DNA of 64,000 bases from Palsa-461 sp963768185 (GTDB taxonomy: Bacteria; Actinomycetota; Acidimicrobiia; Acidimicrobiales; RAAP-2), in contig CAVYGS010000005.1 of assembly GCA_963768185.1 (NCBI GenBank), positions 310,001 to 374,000 on the forward strand, given 5' to 3'. The first letter of the stretch is position 1. Every line of letters begins with the position of its first letter. Below the pieces are notes generated by a model that was given only the letters and a program-made list of their open reading frames with translations, searched no databases and was not told the DNA's origin. Position numbers and translations under genes: made by a program. This document shows positions 15,393 through 23,373 of this stretch, in pieces.

Positions 15393-16399
15393 AGCACCGC
15401 TCCCGCCCTAGCCGTCAGTGCCGCGCCGACCGCGCCGGCGCGTTCTCCGAGCGCGGCACCGGCGATCTCGATGGCCGGACGCACCGAAGCGCCCTCGACC
15501 AGCTCGGAAAAGGCCCTCCGGGTGGGCTCGAGCAATAGCTGCCCGGCCTCGCCCAATCCACCGCCGATCGTGATGCGCTGCGGGTCGACGACCGTCACCA
15601 GATTCGCGAGTCCGAGTGCGACCCACCATCCGAGCTCGCCCAGCACGCCCAGCGCGCCCTCGTCACCCTCGAGTGCGGCCAACGTGATGTCCTCCCCGTG
15701 CACGTTCTCGGGATCGCCGCCCACCCGTGCGACGACATGGGACAGCCGGCCGGCGTAGGCCGCCTCGCGGGCCAGGCGGCCGAGCCCGCCCCCCGAGGCG
15801 TAGCGCTCCCAGCAGCCCCGGCGCCCGCACGGGCAGGCCGGTCCGGCGGGGTCGAGAATCATGTGGCCGGCCTCGCCGGCGAAGCCCGCCGCACCGAGCG
15901 CGACGCGGCCGCTCAGGATGACCCCGACCCCGATCCCGGTGCCGAGCGTCACCATCAAAGCGTGCTCGACGTCGCGCAACGAGCCGAAGCGCTGCTCGGC
16001 GAGCGCCGCGCAGTTGGCGTCGTTCTCGACGACGACCGCGGCATCCCGCACCCGTCTCGACACCAGGTCGCGCAGGTCAGCCCCGGCCGCACTGGGCAGG
16101 TTCGGCGCGAACCGAAGCGTGCCTTGGCGGTCCACCATGCCGGGAGCGCCGATGCCGACCCGGAGCGGTTTCGAAAGGCGGTGGCCGTCTCGGATCGCCA
16201 AGTCCTCGACGACCGTCGCGACCGCATCGGCGACGCCGTGCCCGACAGCGTTGGGCGCACGGTCGGCTCCCTCAAGCTGGGGCGTCGACACCCTGGATTC
16301 TGCGACCACCGAGCCGTCGCAATCGAGCAGGACCCCGAACACCTTCGTGCCACCGATGTCGACCCCGATGGTGGCGTCGGCACGATCGCCCGCGCTCAC
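15389..16399 (-). CDS. ROK-family sugar kinase (glucokinase-like)
   Basis: 336 residues from GTG 16399, which overlaps the SRPBCC stop by four bases. Phosphate-binding loop TIGVDIGGTKVFGVLLD at the N-terminus, NDANCAALAE with the catalytic Asp, GTGIGVGVILSGR, and the ROK zinc motif CPCGRRGCWE with HMILD before it. These are the marks of actinobacterial GlkA-type glucokinases, which use ATP or polyphosphate. The absence of a DNA-binding N-terminus excludes a ROK repressor. Co-transcription with a mannosyltransferase gene suggests a role in supplying or recycling hexose phosphate, which is inference. Confidence 0.88.
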   Translation of the reverse strand: MSAGDRADATIGVDIGGTKVFGVLLDCDGSVVAESRVSTPQLEGADRAPNAVGHGVADAVATVVEDLAIRDGHRLSKPLRVGIGAPGMVDRQGTLRFAPNLPSAAGADLRDLVSRRVRDAAVVVENDANCAALAEQRFGSLRDVEHALMVTLGTGIGVGVILSGRVALGAAGFAGEAGHMILDPAGPACPCGRRGCWERYASGGGLGRLAREAAYAGRLSHVVARVGGDPENVHGEDITLAALEGDEGALGVLGELGWWVALGLANLVTVVDPQRITIGGGLGEAGQLLLEPTRRAFSELVEGASVRPAIEIAGAALGERAGAVGAALTARAGAVL

Positions 16400-16839
16400 G
16401 CCGCGGACTCGACCCGTGCCTTCAGCTCGCGCAGAGCCACCGACAAGATCCGGCTCTGGGCCCGCATCTTGATGAAGCCCGGGATCGGGACGCGGAACTC
16501 GACCTCCAAGTGGTAGGTCACCTCGGTCCCGCCGTCGCCGGTCGGCACGAACTCGTAGCGACCGTCGAGCCGCGTCGTGATGTCCCCCTTGGTCAACCGC
16601 CACGCCAGCACCCGAGGCGCCTCTCGATGGTCGTAGGCCAGGGTGTAGGTGGTGCTGCGCCCGAACGCCGCCGCCCGGAAGGAGGCCAGGGAGGGTCGAC
16701 CCTCCTCGTCGCGCTCGTGGATCGTGACCTCCTTGATTGCGGCGGCCCAATCCGGATAGCGCTCGATGTCGTCGGCGACCGCGAAGCATCGTTCCGGTGT
16801 CGCCGACACCACGATGCTCTCGGTCGCCTGCTCGGCCAC
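16396..16839 (-). CDS. SRPBCC (START-like, polyketide cyclase/dehydrase) family protein
   Basis: 147 residues. Helix-grip fold pattern: opening strand ESIVVSATPERCFAVADDIERYPDW, central strands ending in TEVTYHLEVEFRVPIPGF, and a long C-terminal helix. Such proteins bind hydrophobic ligands in a cavity. The ligand is unknown. In mycobacteria and streptomycetes a similar protein is commonly found near PimB-type mannosyltransferase genes, as here (54 bases downstream of the GT4 gene). It is translationally coupled to the following ROK kinase. Confidence 0.85.
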   Translation of the reverse strand: MAEQATESIVVSATPERCFAVADDIERYPDWAAAIKEVTIHERDEEGRPSLASFRAAAFGRSTTYTLAYDHREAPRVLAWRLTKGDITTRLDGRYEFVPTGDGGTEVTYHLEVEFRVPIPGFIKMRAQSRILSVALRELKARVESAA

Positions 16840-16893
16840 GTCTTTCTCCTCGTTACCAGGGACGGGCCGCTTCGGACCCGGCTCGGTCGGCGG

Positions 16894-18036
16894 TCAGCCT
16901 CCCACCTGACGGAGTGCATCGGCCAGCCTAGGAGCGAGGATCCCGTAGTCGAAGCAGGTTCGGGCCCGTGTCCGTGCCGCCGCGCCCATCGACCTCCGCA
17001 GGGGCTCGTCGTCGAGCAGGCGCGCCAACGCGGCGGCGACGGCCGCCGGGTCCTCCGGGGTCCGGACCACGAGCCCGGTCTCGCCGTCGGCCACCGCCTC
17101 GGCCGCTCCCCCGCTGTCCCCGGCCACCTGCGGTACCCCCGACGCGGCGGCCTCCAAGAAGACGATCCCGAAGCCCTCTTGCTCGAGCCCACCCCATCGG
17201 TTGCGACAGGCCATGACGAACACGTCGGACGCCGCCAGCAACGCCGACTTGTCCTCTTCGGACACGCGCCCGAGCAGTCGGACGGGCGCCCCGTGGCGGT
17301 TGATAGCGCGTCGGAGGCGCCGCTCGTCGCGTCCCGCGCCGGCGATGGCGACGACCAGCTCGGCGTGCGACGGCCGAAGCCGGGCGGCCGCCTCGATCAA
17401 GACGTCCATGCCCTTGCGCGGCACCAGCCGGCTCACGCTGGTGACGACGAGCGCGTCCTCGGGCAGCCCGAGCGCCCGCCGAAGCCCGGCGCGGTCAGCG
17501 GTCTCGGCTCCTTCGAAGCGCGCGCAGTCCACGCCGGGCGGAATCTCGACGAGGCGACCGAGTGCCGCACCGGTCGACCGCTCGGCGGCGAGGACCGGAT
17601 AGTGACCGGCCGCGACGACGAGCGACGCGCTCGCCAACGTCGAGGCCACCCTCCGACGAACCAGCGGAAGGCGCGCCGGGATCGCCACCTCCGCGCCATG
17701 CAGGATGACGCCAAAGGGGATCCCCAGCCGTGGCCCGAGCAGACCGAGCGGCCAGACCGGGTCCAGGAGGACAAGGTCGGGCTGGTGCTCGTGGCACGCC
17801 GCCCGCACGGCCCTGAGCACCGCCGGTGTCGGAAAGAAGAGGAGCCGGCCCTCGACCCGGTCGATGCGCAGGCCGAGGTTCCTCGCTTCGGCGTCGAACC
17901 GAGCGTGGTCGGGGTGTGAGCGCGCGGTCAACACTGAGGTCGAGGCCGGATCGAGCCGACGCCAGAGCTCCCACAGATACGACTGGATTCCCCCGACCTT
18001 CGGTGGGAAGTCGTTGGTCACGAGGAGCGTCCTCAA
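16894..18036 (-). CDS. GT4 glycosyltransferase, PimB-like mannosyltransferase
   Basis: 380 residues, GT-B fold. N-terminal MRTLLVTNDFPPKVGGIQSY contains the GGIQ acceptor loop typical of PimB'. The nucleotide-sugar half has SRLVPRKGMDVLIEA and the retaining GT4 signature EGFGIVFLE (E-x7-E) at about residue 286-294. PimB' transfers mannose from GDP-mannose to PIM1 on the cytoplasmic face of the membrane, the second step of phosphatidylinositol mannoside synthesis. Assignment to PimB rather than another mannosyltransferase rests on overall sequence pattern. No pimA or pgsA is in view. Confidence 0.83.
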   Translation of the reverse strand: MRTLLVTNDFPPKVGGIQSYLWELWRRLDPASTSVLTARSHPDHARFDAEARNLGLRIDRVEGRLLFFPTPAVLRAVRAACHEHQPDLVLLDPVWPLGLLGPRLGIPFGVILHGAEVAIPARLPLVRRRVASTLASASLVVAAGHYPVLAAERSTGAALGRLVEIPPGVDCARFEGAETADRAGLRRALGLPEDALVVTSVSRLVPRKGMDVLIEAAARLRPSHAELVVAIAGAGRDERRLRRAINRHGAPVRLLGRVSEEDKSALLAASDVFVMACRNRWGGLEQEGFGIVFLEAAASGVPQVAGDSGGAAEAVADGETGLVVRTPEDPAAVAAALARLLDDEPLRRSMGAAARTRARTCFDYGILAPRLADALRQVGG

Positions 18037-18063
18037 CGAGCGCTCCGCAGCCGAGGGTCCCGG

Positions 18064-18267
18064 CTACCCCGCCTTCGCGTCGAATCGGAGGTTCGGCACG
18101 AGCCCAGCTCGTTCGAGGAGCCTGACAGCGCGCGCCTCGGCGGCATCGATAACAACGGCGTCGGTGGGGTCACGGTCGAGCAGGAAGCTGACGAGGCAGT
18201 CGTCGCACGCCGAGGTGTGCTGCAGCGTGCATTCGTCGCAATCAATGGTGATGGTGGCTTCCGACAT
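18064..18267 (-). CDS. Small conserved CxxC protein, 67 residues
   Basis: MSEATITIDCDECTLQHTSA... with CDEC (residues 10-13) and CDDC (21-24), a probable metal-binding pair, then a predicted helix-rich tail. Actinobacteria often encode such a short protein next to PimB-like genes. No function is known to me. It starts 73 bases after YjbQ and ends 27 bases before the GT4 start, consistent with one operon. Confidence 0.7.
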   Translation of the reverse strand: MSEATITIDCDECTLQHTSACDDCLVSFLLDRDPTDAVVIDAAEARAVRLLERAGLVPNLRFDAKAG

Positions 18268-18340
18268 GGGGTCCTGCCTCTCTCGTCATCCTCACGTGTG
18301 CTGTAGTCGACAGCATGCCAAGAGGCTGTGACACGCACGC

Positions 18341-18745
18341 TCAACGCTCCCCGAGGAACGACAGCCGAACCTGTCGACGGGGATTGTCGCCGTTGGTGTC
18401 GACGAGGACGACCGATTGCCAGGTCCCGAGCTGCACCTCCCCCGCGGTGACGGGCAAGACCAACGAGGGCTGCACCAGCACCGGGAGGACGTGGTCGGCG
18501 CCGTGCCCCCTTGACCCGTGGCGGTGGACATAGCGGTCGTCGCGCGGCAAGAGCCGGCCCAGGAGCTCGTCGAGGTCCGCTTCGGAGCCCGATCCCAGCT
18601 CCATGATCGCCAGCCCGGCGGTGGCGTGGGGCAGGAACACATGGCACATGCCGTCTCCGCGACCGGCACAAAATCGCCGGACCGCCACGCTGAGATCGGT
18701 GACCCTCCGCCGACCGGTCTCGACCTCGACCAACTCGCTCTCCAT
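18341..18745 (-). CDS. YjbQ/UPF0047 family protein
   Basis: 134 residues covering the whole YjbQ domain. Key blocks: MCHVFLPHATAGLAIMEL (conserved His in the phosphate-type pocket), RYVHRHGSRGHGADHVLPVL with the family's histidines, and GTWQSVVLVDTNGDNPRR (the W-Q...E/D region). Escherichia coli YjbQ can replace thiamin phosphate synthase weakly, but the native role is unsettled. The start abuts the stop of the thioredoxin-like gene, so the two are translated together. Confidence 0.88.
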   Translation of the reverse strand: MESELVEVETGRRRVTDLSVAVRRFCAGRGDGMCHVFLPHATAGLAIMELGSGSEADLDELLGRLLPRDDRYVHRHGSRGHGADHVLPVLVQPSLVLPVTAGEVQLGTWQSVVLVDTNGDNPRRQVRLSFLGER

Positions 18746-19219
18746 CTATGGGGCCGACCCCTCGGCACGTGCCGCGGCGAGGGCCGAGGACACCTGCTCG
18801 ACGGACCATGCCACCCCCTCGGTGGCGATCTGGCCGCTTCGGCCGTCGACCACCACGAAGAACGGGCCGGAGTGGACCTCGTAGTCCGACCAGGCGGTCT
18901 CGGTCATCACGACCCTCGTCGACCCGGCCAACCGCGCCACCTCCTCGGCCCGCTCGTCGGGCCTGGTGATCACCACCACCGCGAGCTCGTCGGCGAACGG
19001 GACCTTCTGGTCGGCAAAGGACTCCCAGAGGTCGAGGCAGCCGTCACAAGTCGTCGAAAGAAAGAGGAGGAGTGTCCAGCCACCCGACGGCGCGGCCTCG
19101 ATCGGCTCCCCGTTCGGCGTCACCCCCGCCACGGCCCTGGCCGTGGTGGGCCGGGGCCCGAGGAACCTCGGGACCTGGACGAGATTCGAGAGGTCGGGCC
19201 GGCGCTCGGTCGGGTTCAC
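18746..19219 (-). CDS. Thioredoxin-like protein with CDGC motif
   Basis: 157 residues from GTG 19219, overlapping the upstream stop by four bases (GTGA). The core is WTLLLFLSTTCDGCLDLWE, a strand followed by a CxxC redox pair at about residue 59-62, then VVVITRP and a cis-Pro-like GPFFVVVDGRSG. This resembles MauD/TlpA-type thioredoxin folds. No signal peptide or N-terminal membrane helix is obvious with this start, though a longer in-frame ORF reaches 19300. It is paired with a zinc ribbon gene, so a role in disulfide or metal handling is possible but not shown. Confidence 0.72.
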   Translation of the reverse strand: MNPTERRPDLSNLVQVPRFLGPRPTTARAVAGVTPNGEPIEAAPSGGWTLLLFLSTTCDGCLDLWESFADQKVPFADELAVVVITRPDERAEEVARLAGSTRVVMTETAWSDYEVHSGPFFVVVDGRSGQIATEGVAWSVEQVSSALAAARAEGSAP

Positions 19220-19455
19220 CGATTGCTGGGCGAGGCCGCGTCCGGTGTGTCCTCGCCCTCGATGACCTCGATCGAGCGCCCGTGCCCACACCAACGGCAC
19301 GCCACCTCGTGCACCGTCTCCTCGATCACCTCTTCGTCCTCGATGACAAGCTCACCGCCGACCGTGAAGTGATGGAAGGCCTTGGTCGTCCTCGTGCTCG
19401 TGACATCGAAGCGGGTCAGGTTCCCGCAGGCCGAGCAGCGATACCGGGTCGTCAC
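19216..19455 (-). CDS. Small zinc-ribbon protein
   Basis: 79 residues from GTG 19455. TTRYRCSACGNLTRFDV and VACRWCGHGRSIEVIEG supply two CxxC knuckles 46 residues apart, the usual spacing for a zinc ribbon with a beta-hairpin between. The acidic middle (VIEDEEVIEETV) lies on the putative outer strand. No catalytic residues are seen. It may bind nucleic acid or act as a partner of the thioredoxin-like protein coded in overlap downstream. The reading frame continues upstream to 19719 but composition there is shadow-like. Confidence 0.7.
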   Translation of the reverse strand: MTTRYRCSACGNLTRFDVTSTRTTKAFHHFTVGGELVIEDEEVIEETVHEVACRWCGHGRSIEVIEGEDTPDAASPSNR

Positions 19456-19501
19456 CTCCCCACGGTACCTAAGGCGTTGGGATGGCTCGGCCCCGGCCAC
19501 C

Positions 19502-20215
19502 TCAGAAGCGGCGGAGGAGCTCCGCCTTCTTCTCGGCGAACTCCTTGTCCGAGAGGATCCCCTGGCGGTGCAGGCGGTCGAGCGCCACGAGCTGGTCGGG
19601 GATGGAGGACCCGCCCGGCGGCTCGCGTCGGGCGATGGGCACGCCCGACGGCGGGGTCCAATCCCTCCGGTCGACGCGCTCGCGCTCGTCGGCCATCCGC
19701 TCGCTGACGCTCGGCGCACGGTGGGCCTGCCAGCTGGCGTCCATTTGGCTCAGCTGACGGTTGATCACCCGCTGGAGCGCTCGCGGCCGGCGGACATCGT
19801 CGAGCGCGAACCCGCCCTCCTCGCCTTCGACCTCGAGCACGATGGTGCCGGCACCGATGAGGCGCTCGAGTGGCCGTTGCGTGCAATGCGTGTCGACGAC
19901 GCGCTGGAGGCGCAGATTGACGACCCGTCGTCCGAGCACACCGCTGCGAAACACGATCCTCCGGTCCGTCACCACGAGGCTCGTCCCGAACCAGCGCGCC
20001 AGGCGGACTGCCAGCCACGCCGCGGGGACGGCGATGAGGACGGCCAGCAGCCAGGCCACGGCGACGGGCGCCTTCGGGAACTCGTGCGCGATCACCGCGA
20101 CCACGGCGATCGAGGCGGCGGTGAGGAACAAGGGGCCCAGGAAGAAGATCCAGTGCGGGCGGAGATCGACCAGCACGTCCTCGTCCTCGTCGAGGAGATC
20201 GGTCGAGATCGGCAC
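19502..20215 (-). CDS. PH-domain membrane protein with C-terminal SHOCT domain
   Basis: 237 residues from GTG 20215. Two adjacent membrane helices (HWIFFLGPLFLTAASIAVVA and VAVAWLLAVLIAVPAAWLAV) lie at residues 16-70, followed by a bacterial PH-like region (bPH_2, YdbS type: TDRRIVFRSGVLGRRVVNL). The C-terminus DQLVALDRLHRQGILSDKEF... is a SHOCT helix pair, found as a short oligomerisation module in many membrane proteins. Function unknown. First gene of the minus-strand run and divergent from the adhesin gene, with 113 bases between them for both promoters. Confidence 0.85.
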   Translation of the reverse strand: MPISTDLLDEDEDVLVDLRPHWIFFLGPLFLTAASIAVVAVIAHEFPKAPVAVAWLLAVLIAVPAAWLAVRLARWFGTSLVVTDRRIVFRSGVLGRRVVNLRLQRVVDTHCTQRPLERLIGAGTIVLEVEGEEGGFALDDVRRPRALQRVINRQLSQMDASWQAHRAPSVSERMADERERVDRRDWTPPSGVPIARREPPGGSSIPDQLVALDRLHRQGILSDKEFAEKKAELLRRF

Positions 20216-20328
20216 CGCGTTCAGCGTACCGAGGGGGACCGCGCGCCGAGGGCCCAGCGCGGCGGGCGGGCGGTGGGAGCGCGAGGGGGACCCGGGGAGG
20301 GAGGCCGCGTCGCTAGACCCCTCGGACC

Positions 20329-23300
20329 ATGCGCCACCCGCGATCGGATCGACCCCATGCCCGCCACCCAAGAGGAGGGATCCTTCGACGGATCGGCGCT
20401 GCCACGGCCGTCCTGCTCGGCGCGACGGGACTCGGCGCCGCGATCGCCCTGGCCCCGGCGCACCCTGCGTTCGCCGACGGGCCGGCACCGTGCAGCGTGG
20501 GCGGGCCGCCGTTCCCCTACGCGGGGTTCTGCGCGACCTACTCCGGCGACAACACCTGGTACGGGTCCTATGGGCCGGGCTTTCCGACCGACGAGGGCTG
20601 GGGGTTCTGCGCCGACCCGCCGGCGAGCGGGGGCGACTATCCGGCCCCGGTGTACGACTACCAGCCCTCGGCGCCGCCCGACGGGGCCAACACCGGGCAG
20701 TCCGGCGCGCTCGGGTTCGCGTTCAGCGAGGCCCAGGCGCTGGGCTGGTGGGGCGGGTCGCCCGGGCAGTTCACCTCGGACCAGGCGGCGGCGGCCGGCA
20801 AGCTCCTCTACGACGCCGTGGTCTGGGCGAGCCCGGTGCCGGCGATGGACCCCGGGGTGCTCGCGGCCTATCAGGCGATCGACGGCTGGTATCTGCAGGC
20901 AGTCGGGTCGACAGGTAACCCGACATTCACCGCCCAGCTCCTCGGGGGTGGGTCGAGCTTCACCGCCCAAGCGACCTACCAGGTGAACGCGGTGTTCCCG
21001 GGCTCGGACAACGTCGTCAACGGCCTTCCGATCGAGCTCACGATCACCGGCGGCACGTTCGGCTCGGCGTCGGGCCCGACCACCCTCACGGTGGCCACCG
21101 ACGACACCGGGACAGCGGACGTCCAGATCTTCGCCTCGACACCGGGACCGGTGTCGGTGACGACCACGGTCCCCGGTGGCCTCGGCCAGAGCGGGCTCGA
21201 CTTCTTCGCGCCGAGTGCGTTCGAGCTCGGCGCCCAGGGGCTGGTCGCGTTCTCGGCGCCGACCAGCTTCAACTTGCAGCAGCAGGTCACCGCGCTGCCG
21301 ACCACCGGAACGGTGTCCATCGTGAAGTCGGGCGACGACCCGGCCTACTACCCGCTCGGCGGCGCGGTGTTCGACGTGCTCAGCGGTTCGACCGTGGTGT
21401 CCACGCTGAGCACGGCGAGCGACGGCACGACCCCGGAGTCGGGGCCGCTCGACGCAGGCGTCTACACCGTGCAGGAGGCCACGGCGCCCCCCGGGTACGC
21501 CACGGCACCCGACCAGACGGTCACCGTGGTGGCGGGGACGAACACCGTGGTCTCCTTTAGTGGCGCCAACGAGGACCACATCATCCCGGCGTTGCTCGAC
21601 ATCGAGAAGTCCGACGCCGACACCGACGCACCACTCGCCGGCGCGGTCTTCGACGTCGCCTACGACTCGACGAACGACGGGACCTTCGACCAGGACCTGG
21701 GCTCGTGCACGACCGATGCCTCCGGGTCGTGCACCCCGCCCGGGAACGACGGGGCGGACGCGCTGCTCCCCGGTCGCTACCAGGTCACCGAGACCGCCGC
21801 CCCGCCCGGCTACGCCCTCGCCACCCCGAGCAGCCAAGTCGTCGACCTCGTGCCCGGCGAGACCGGGACCGTCAGCTTCGGCGACCCCCGCCTCGTGAGC
21901 GCCGTCTTCCAGAAGGTCGCCACCGGCAACGTGAACCCGGCCGAGCTGGGACTGGGCGGGGTAGTGATCTCGATCGACCAAGGCACCCCCGGCGGCCCGC
22001 CGGTCACGAGATGCATCACCGAGGCGTTGGGGAGCTGCGAGACCCCGCAGGAGCTCGTGTCGGGGGATCGCTACTGCTGGGTCGAGACGACCGCCCCGGC
22101 CGGCCTCCAAGGCGGCGCCAACGGATGCTTCACCGCCGACGACGATCAGGCGGACGAGCCGATCACGGTGAGCGACGCCGGTGAATTCGTGGCCATCGCG
22201 GTGCGCAAGTTCGATGCAGCGAACCCCCAGGTGGGGCTGGCCGGAGCGGTGTTCGACCTGTACCGGATGCCCGGCAGCGAATTCGACTTCGGCGTGCCGG
22301 TGCCCCACGTCGACGCCCCGGCCGGCGGGACGCTCGTCGCCACGACCACGACCGGAACCGACGGTGTCGGCACGTTCCCGCTGCAGCTGCCCGGCTACGA
22401 GTACTGCGCGATCGAGGCGCAGGCACCGGCGAACTACGTCGCCGATTCGGCGCAGCAGTGCACAGCGGTGTTGAGCGGCTCGACCTCGGTGCCCGCCCCG
22501 GTCACCACGCTGCCCTTCGCCGATGCCGAGCAGACGCTGAGCCTCTCGGTCTTCAAGTACAACTCGCTGACCCCGGACACCGGCATCGCCGGCGCGACCT
22601 ACGACCTCTACGTGGAGGGACCACCGCCGCCGAGCGGCGTCACCGGCTCGGCACCCGCCGATGCGGTCGAAGAGCTCGGAGACACCTGGTACGCGCGGGG
22701 CACCACCGGGAGCAACGGGCGACTGTCCTTCACGGTGCCTGCCGGCTACGCCTGGTGCGTCCTCGAGGTGACGGCCCCTCTCGACTACGTCCTCGACCCG
22801 GCGCTCCACTGCTCGGCCACGCTCACCGCCGAGTCGAGCCCGACCGCGACCACCATCGCCATTCCCGAGTCCTTGGCCACGGTGCACATCACGGCATACA
22901 AGTACAACTCGCTCCAACCCGACACGGTCATCCCCGGCGCCACCTACGAGGTGGTCACGAACGGCGCGACTCCGCCGGGAGCGCCGGGGACGGCACCGAC
23001 CGACGCCGTCGTGCCCGACGGCGACCTGTTCTGGGCGGAGGGCACGACGAACGCGTTGGGGGTGCTGACCTTCGCGGTCCCGGCCGGGTACTCGTGGTGC
23101 CTCCACGAGCTGGTCGCGCCGCCGCAGTACGAGGCGGACCCGGCGTTCCACTGCACCGCCGTCCTGACGACGGACTCGCCGGCGGCGGCGGCCACCATCG
23201 CGGTCCCCGAGGTGCCGATGACCGGCACGCTCGCCTTGACCGGGTCCGAGACCCTCGCGGTCGGCGCCGTGGGGGCGGCCATGAGCGCGCTCGGTGCGAC

Positions 23301-23337
23301 CGTCATGGTCGTCGGGCGCAAGCGACGGCGTGCATGA
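20329..23337 (+). CDS. Large wall-anchored surface protein: signal peptide, putative thioester domain, six SpaA/Cna-B-like repeats, LAxTG sorting signal
   Basis: 1002 residues. Long signal peptide ending near AHPAFADG (about residue 49). Residues 60-200 have GFCADPP (Cys94) and AYQAIDGWY (Gln182), which together resemble the Cys-Gln pair of thioester adhesin domains. This is inference. Six prealbumin-like repeats start near residues 325, 422, 522, 620, 736 and 851, each with a pattern such as LAGAVFDV and a closing T-V/I-x-F strand. Repeats 5 and 6 are close copies (KYNSL...GATY). The C-terminus is LALTG (968-972), a hydrophobic helix and KRRRA: a class E sortase signal (LAxTG). No sortase gene is in the window. 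Likely adhesin or fibre stalk. Confidence 0.85.
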   Translation: MRHPRSDRPHARHPRGGILRRIGAATAVLLGATGLGAAIALAPAHPAFADGPAPCSVGGPPFPYAGFCATYSGDNTWYGSYGPGFPTDEGWGFCADPPASGGDYPAPVYDYQPSAPPDGANTGQSGALGFAFSEAQALGWWGGSPGQFTSDQAAAAGKLLYDAVVWASPVPAMDPGVLAAYQAIDGWYLQAVGSTGNPTFTAQLLGGGSSFTAQATYQVNAVFPGSDNVVNGLPIELTITGGTFGSASGPTTLTVATDDTGTADVQIFASTPGPVSVTTTVPGGLGQSGLDFFAPSAFELGAQGLVAFSAPTSFNLQQQVTALPTTGTVSIVKSGDDPAYYPLGGAVFDVLSGSTVVSTLSTASDGTTPESGPLDAGVYTVQEATAPPGYATAPDQTVTVVAGTNTVVSFSGANEDHIIPALLDIEKSDADTDAPLAGAVFDVAYDSTNDGTFDQDLGSCTTDASGSCTPPGNDGADALLPGRYQVTETAAPPGYALATPSSQVVDLVPGETGTVSFGDPRLVSAVFQKVATGNVNPAELGLGGVVISIDQGTPGGPPVTRCITEALGSCETPQELVSGDRYCWVETTAPAGLQGGANGCFTADDDQADEPITVSDAGEFVAIAVRKFDAANPQVGLAGAVFDLYRMPGSEFDFGVPVPHVDAPAGGTLVATTTTGTDGVGTFPLQLPGYEYCAIEAQAPANYVADSAQQCTAVLSGSTSVPAPVTTLPFADAEQTLSLSVFKYNSLTPDTGIAGATYDLYVEGPPPPSGVTGSAPADAVEELGDTWYARGTTGSNGRLSFTVPAGYAWCVLEVTAPLDYVLDPALHCSATLTAESSPTATTIAIPESLATVHITAYKYNSLQPDTVIPGATYEVVTNGATPPGAPGTAPTDAVVPDGDLFWAEGTTNALGVLTFAVPAGYSWCLHELVAPPQYEADPAFHCTAVLTTDSPAAAATIAVPEVPMTGTLALTGSETLAVGAVGAAMSALGATVMVVGRKRRRA

Positions 23338-23373
23338 GGGTCCCGCGGGGCACACGGTTAGCATGCCGCGGCG

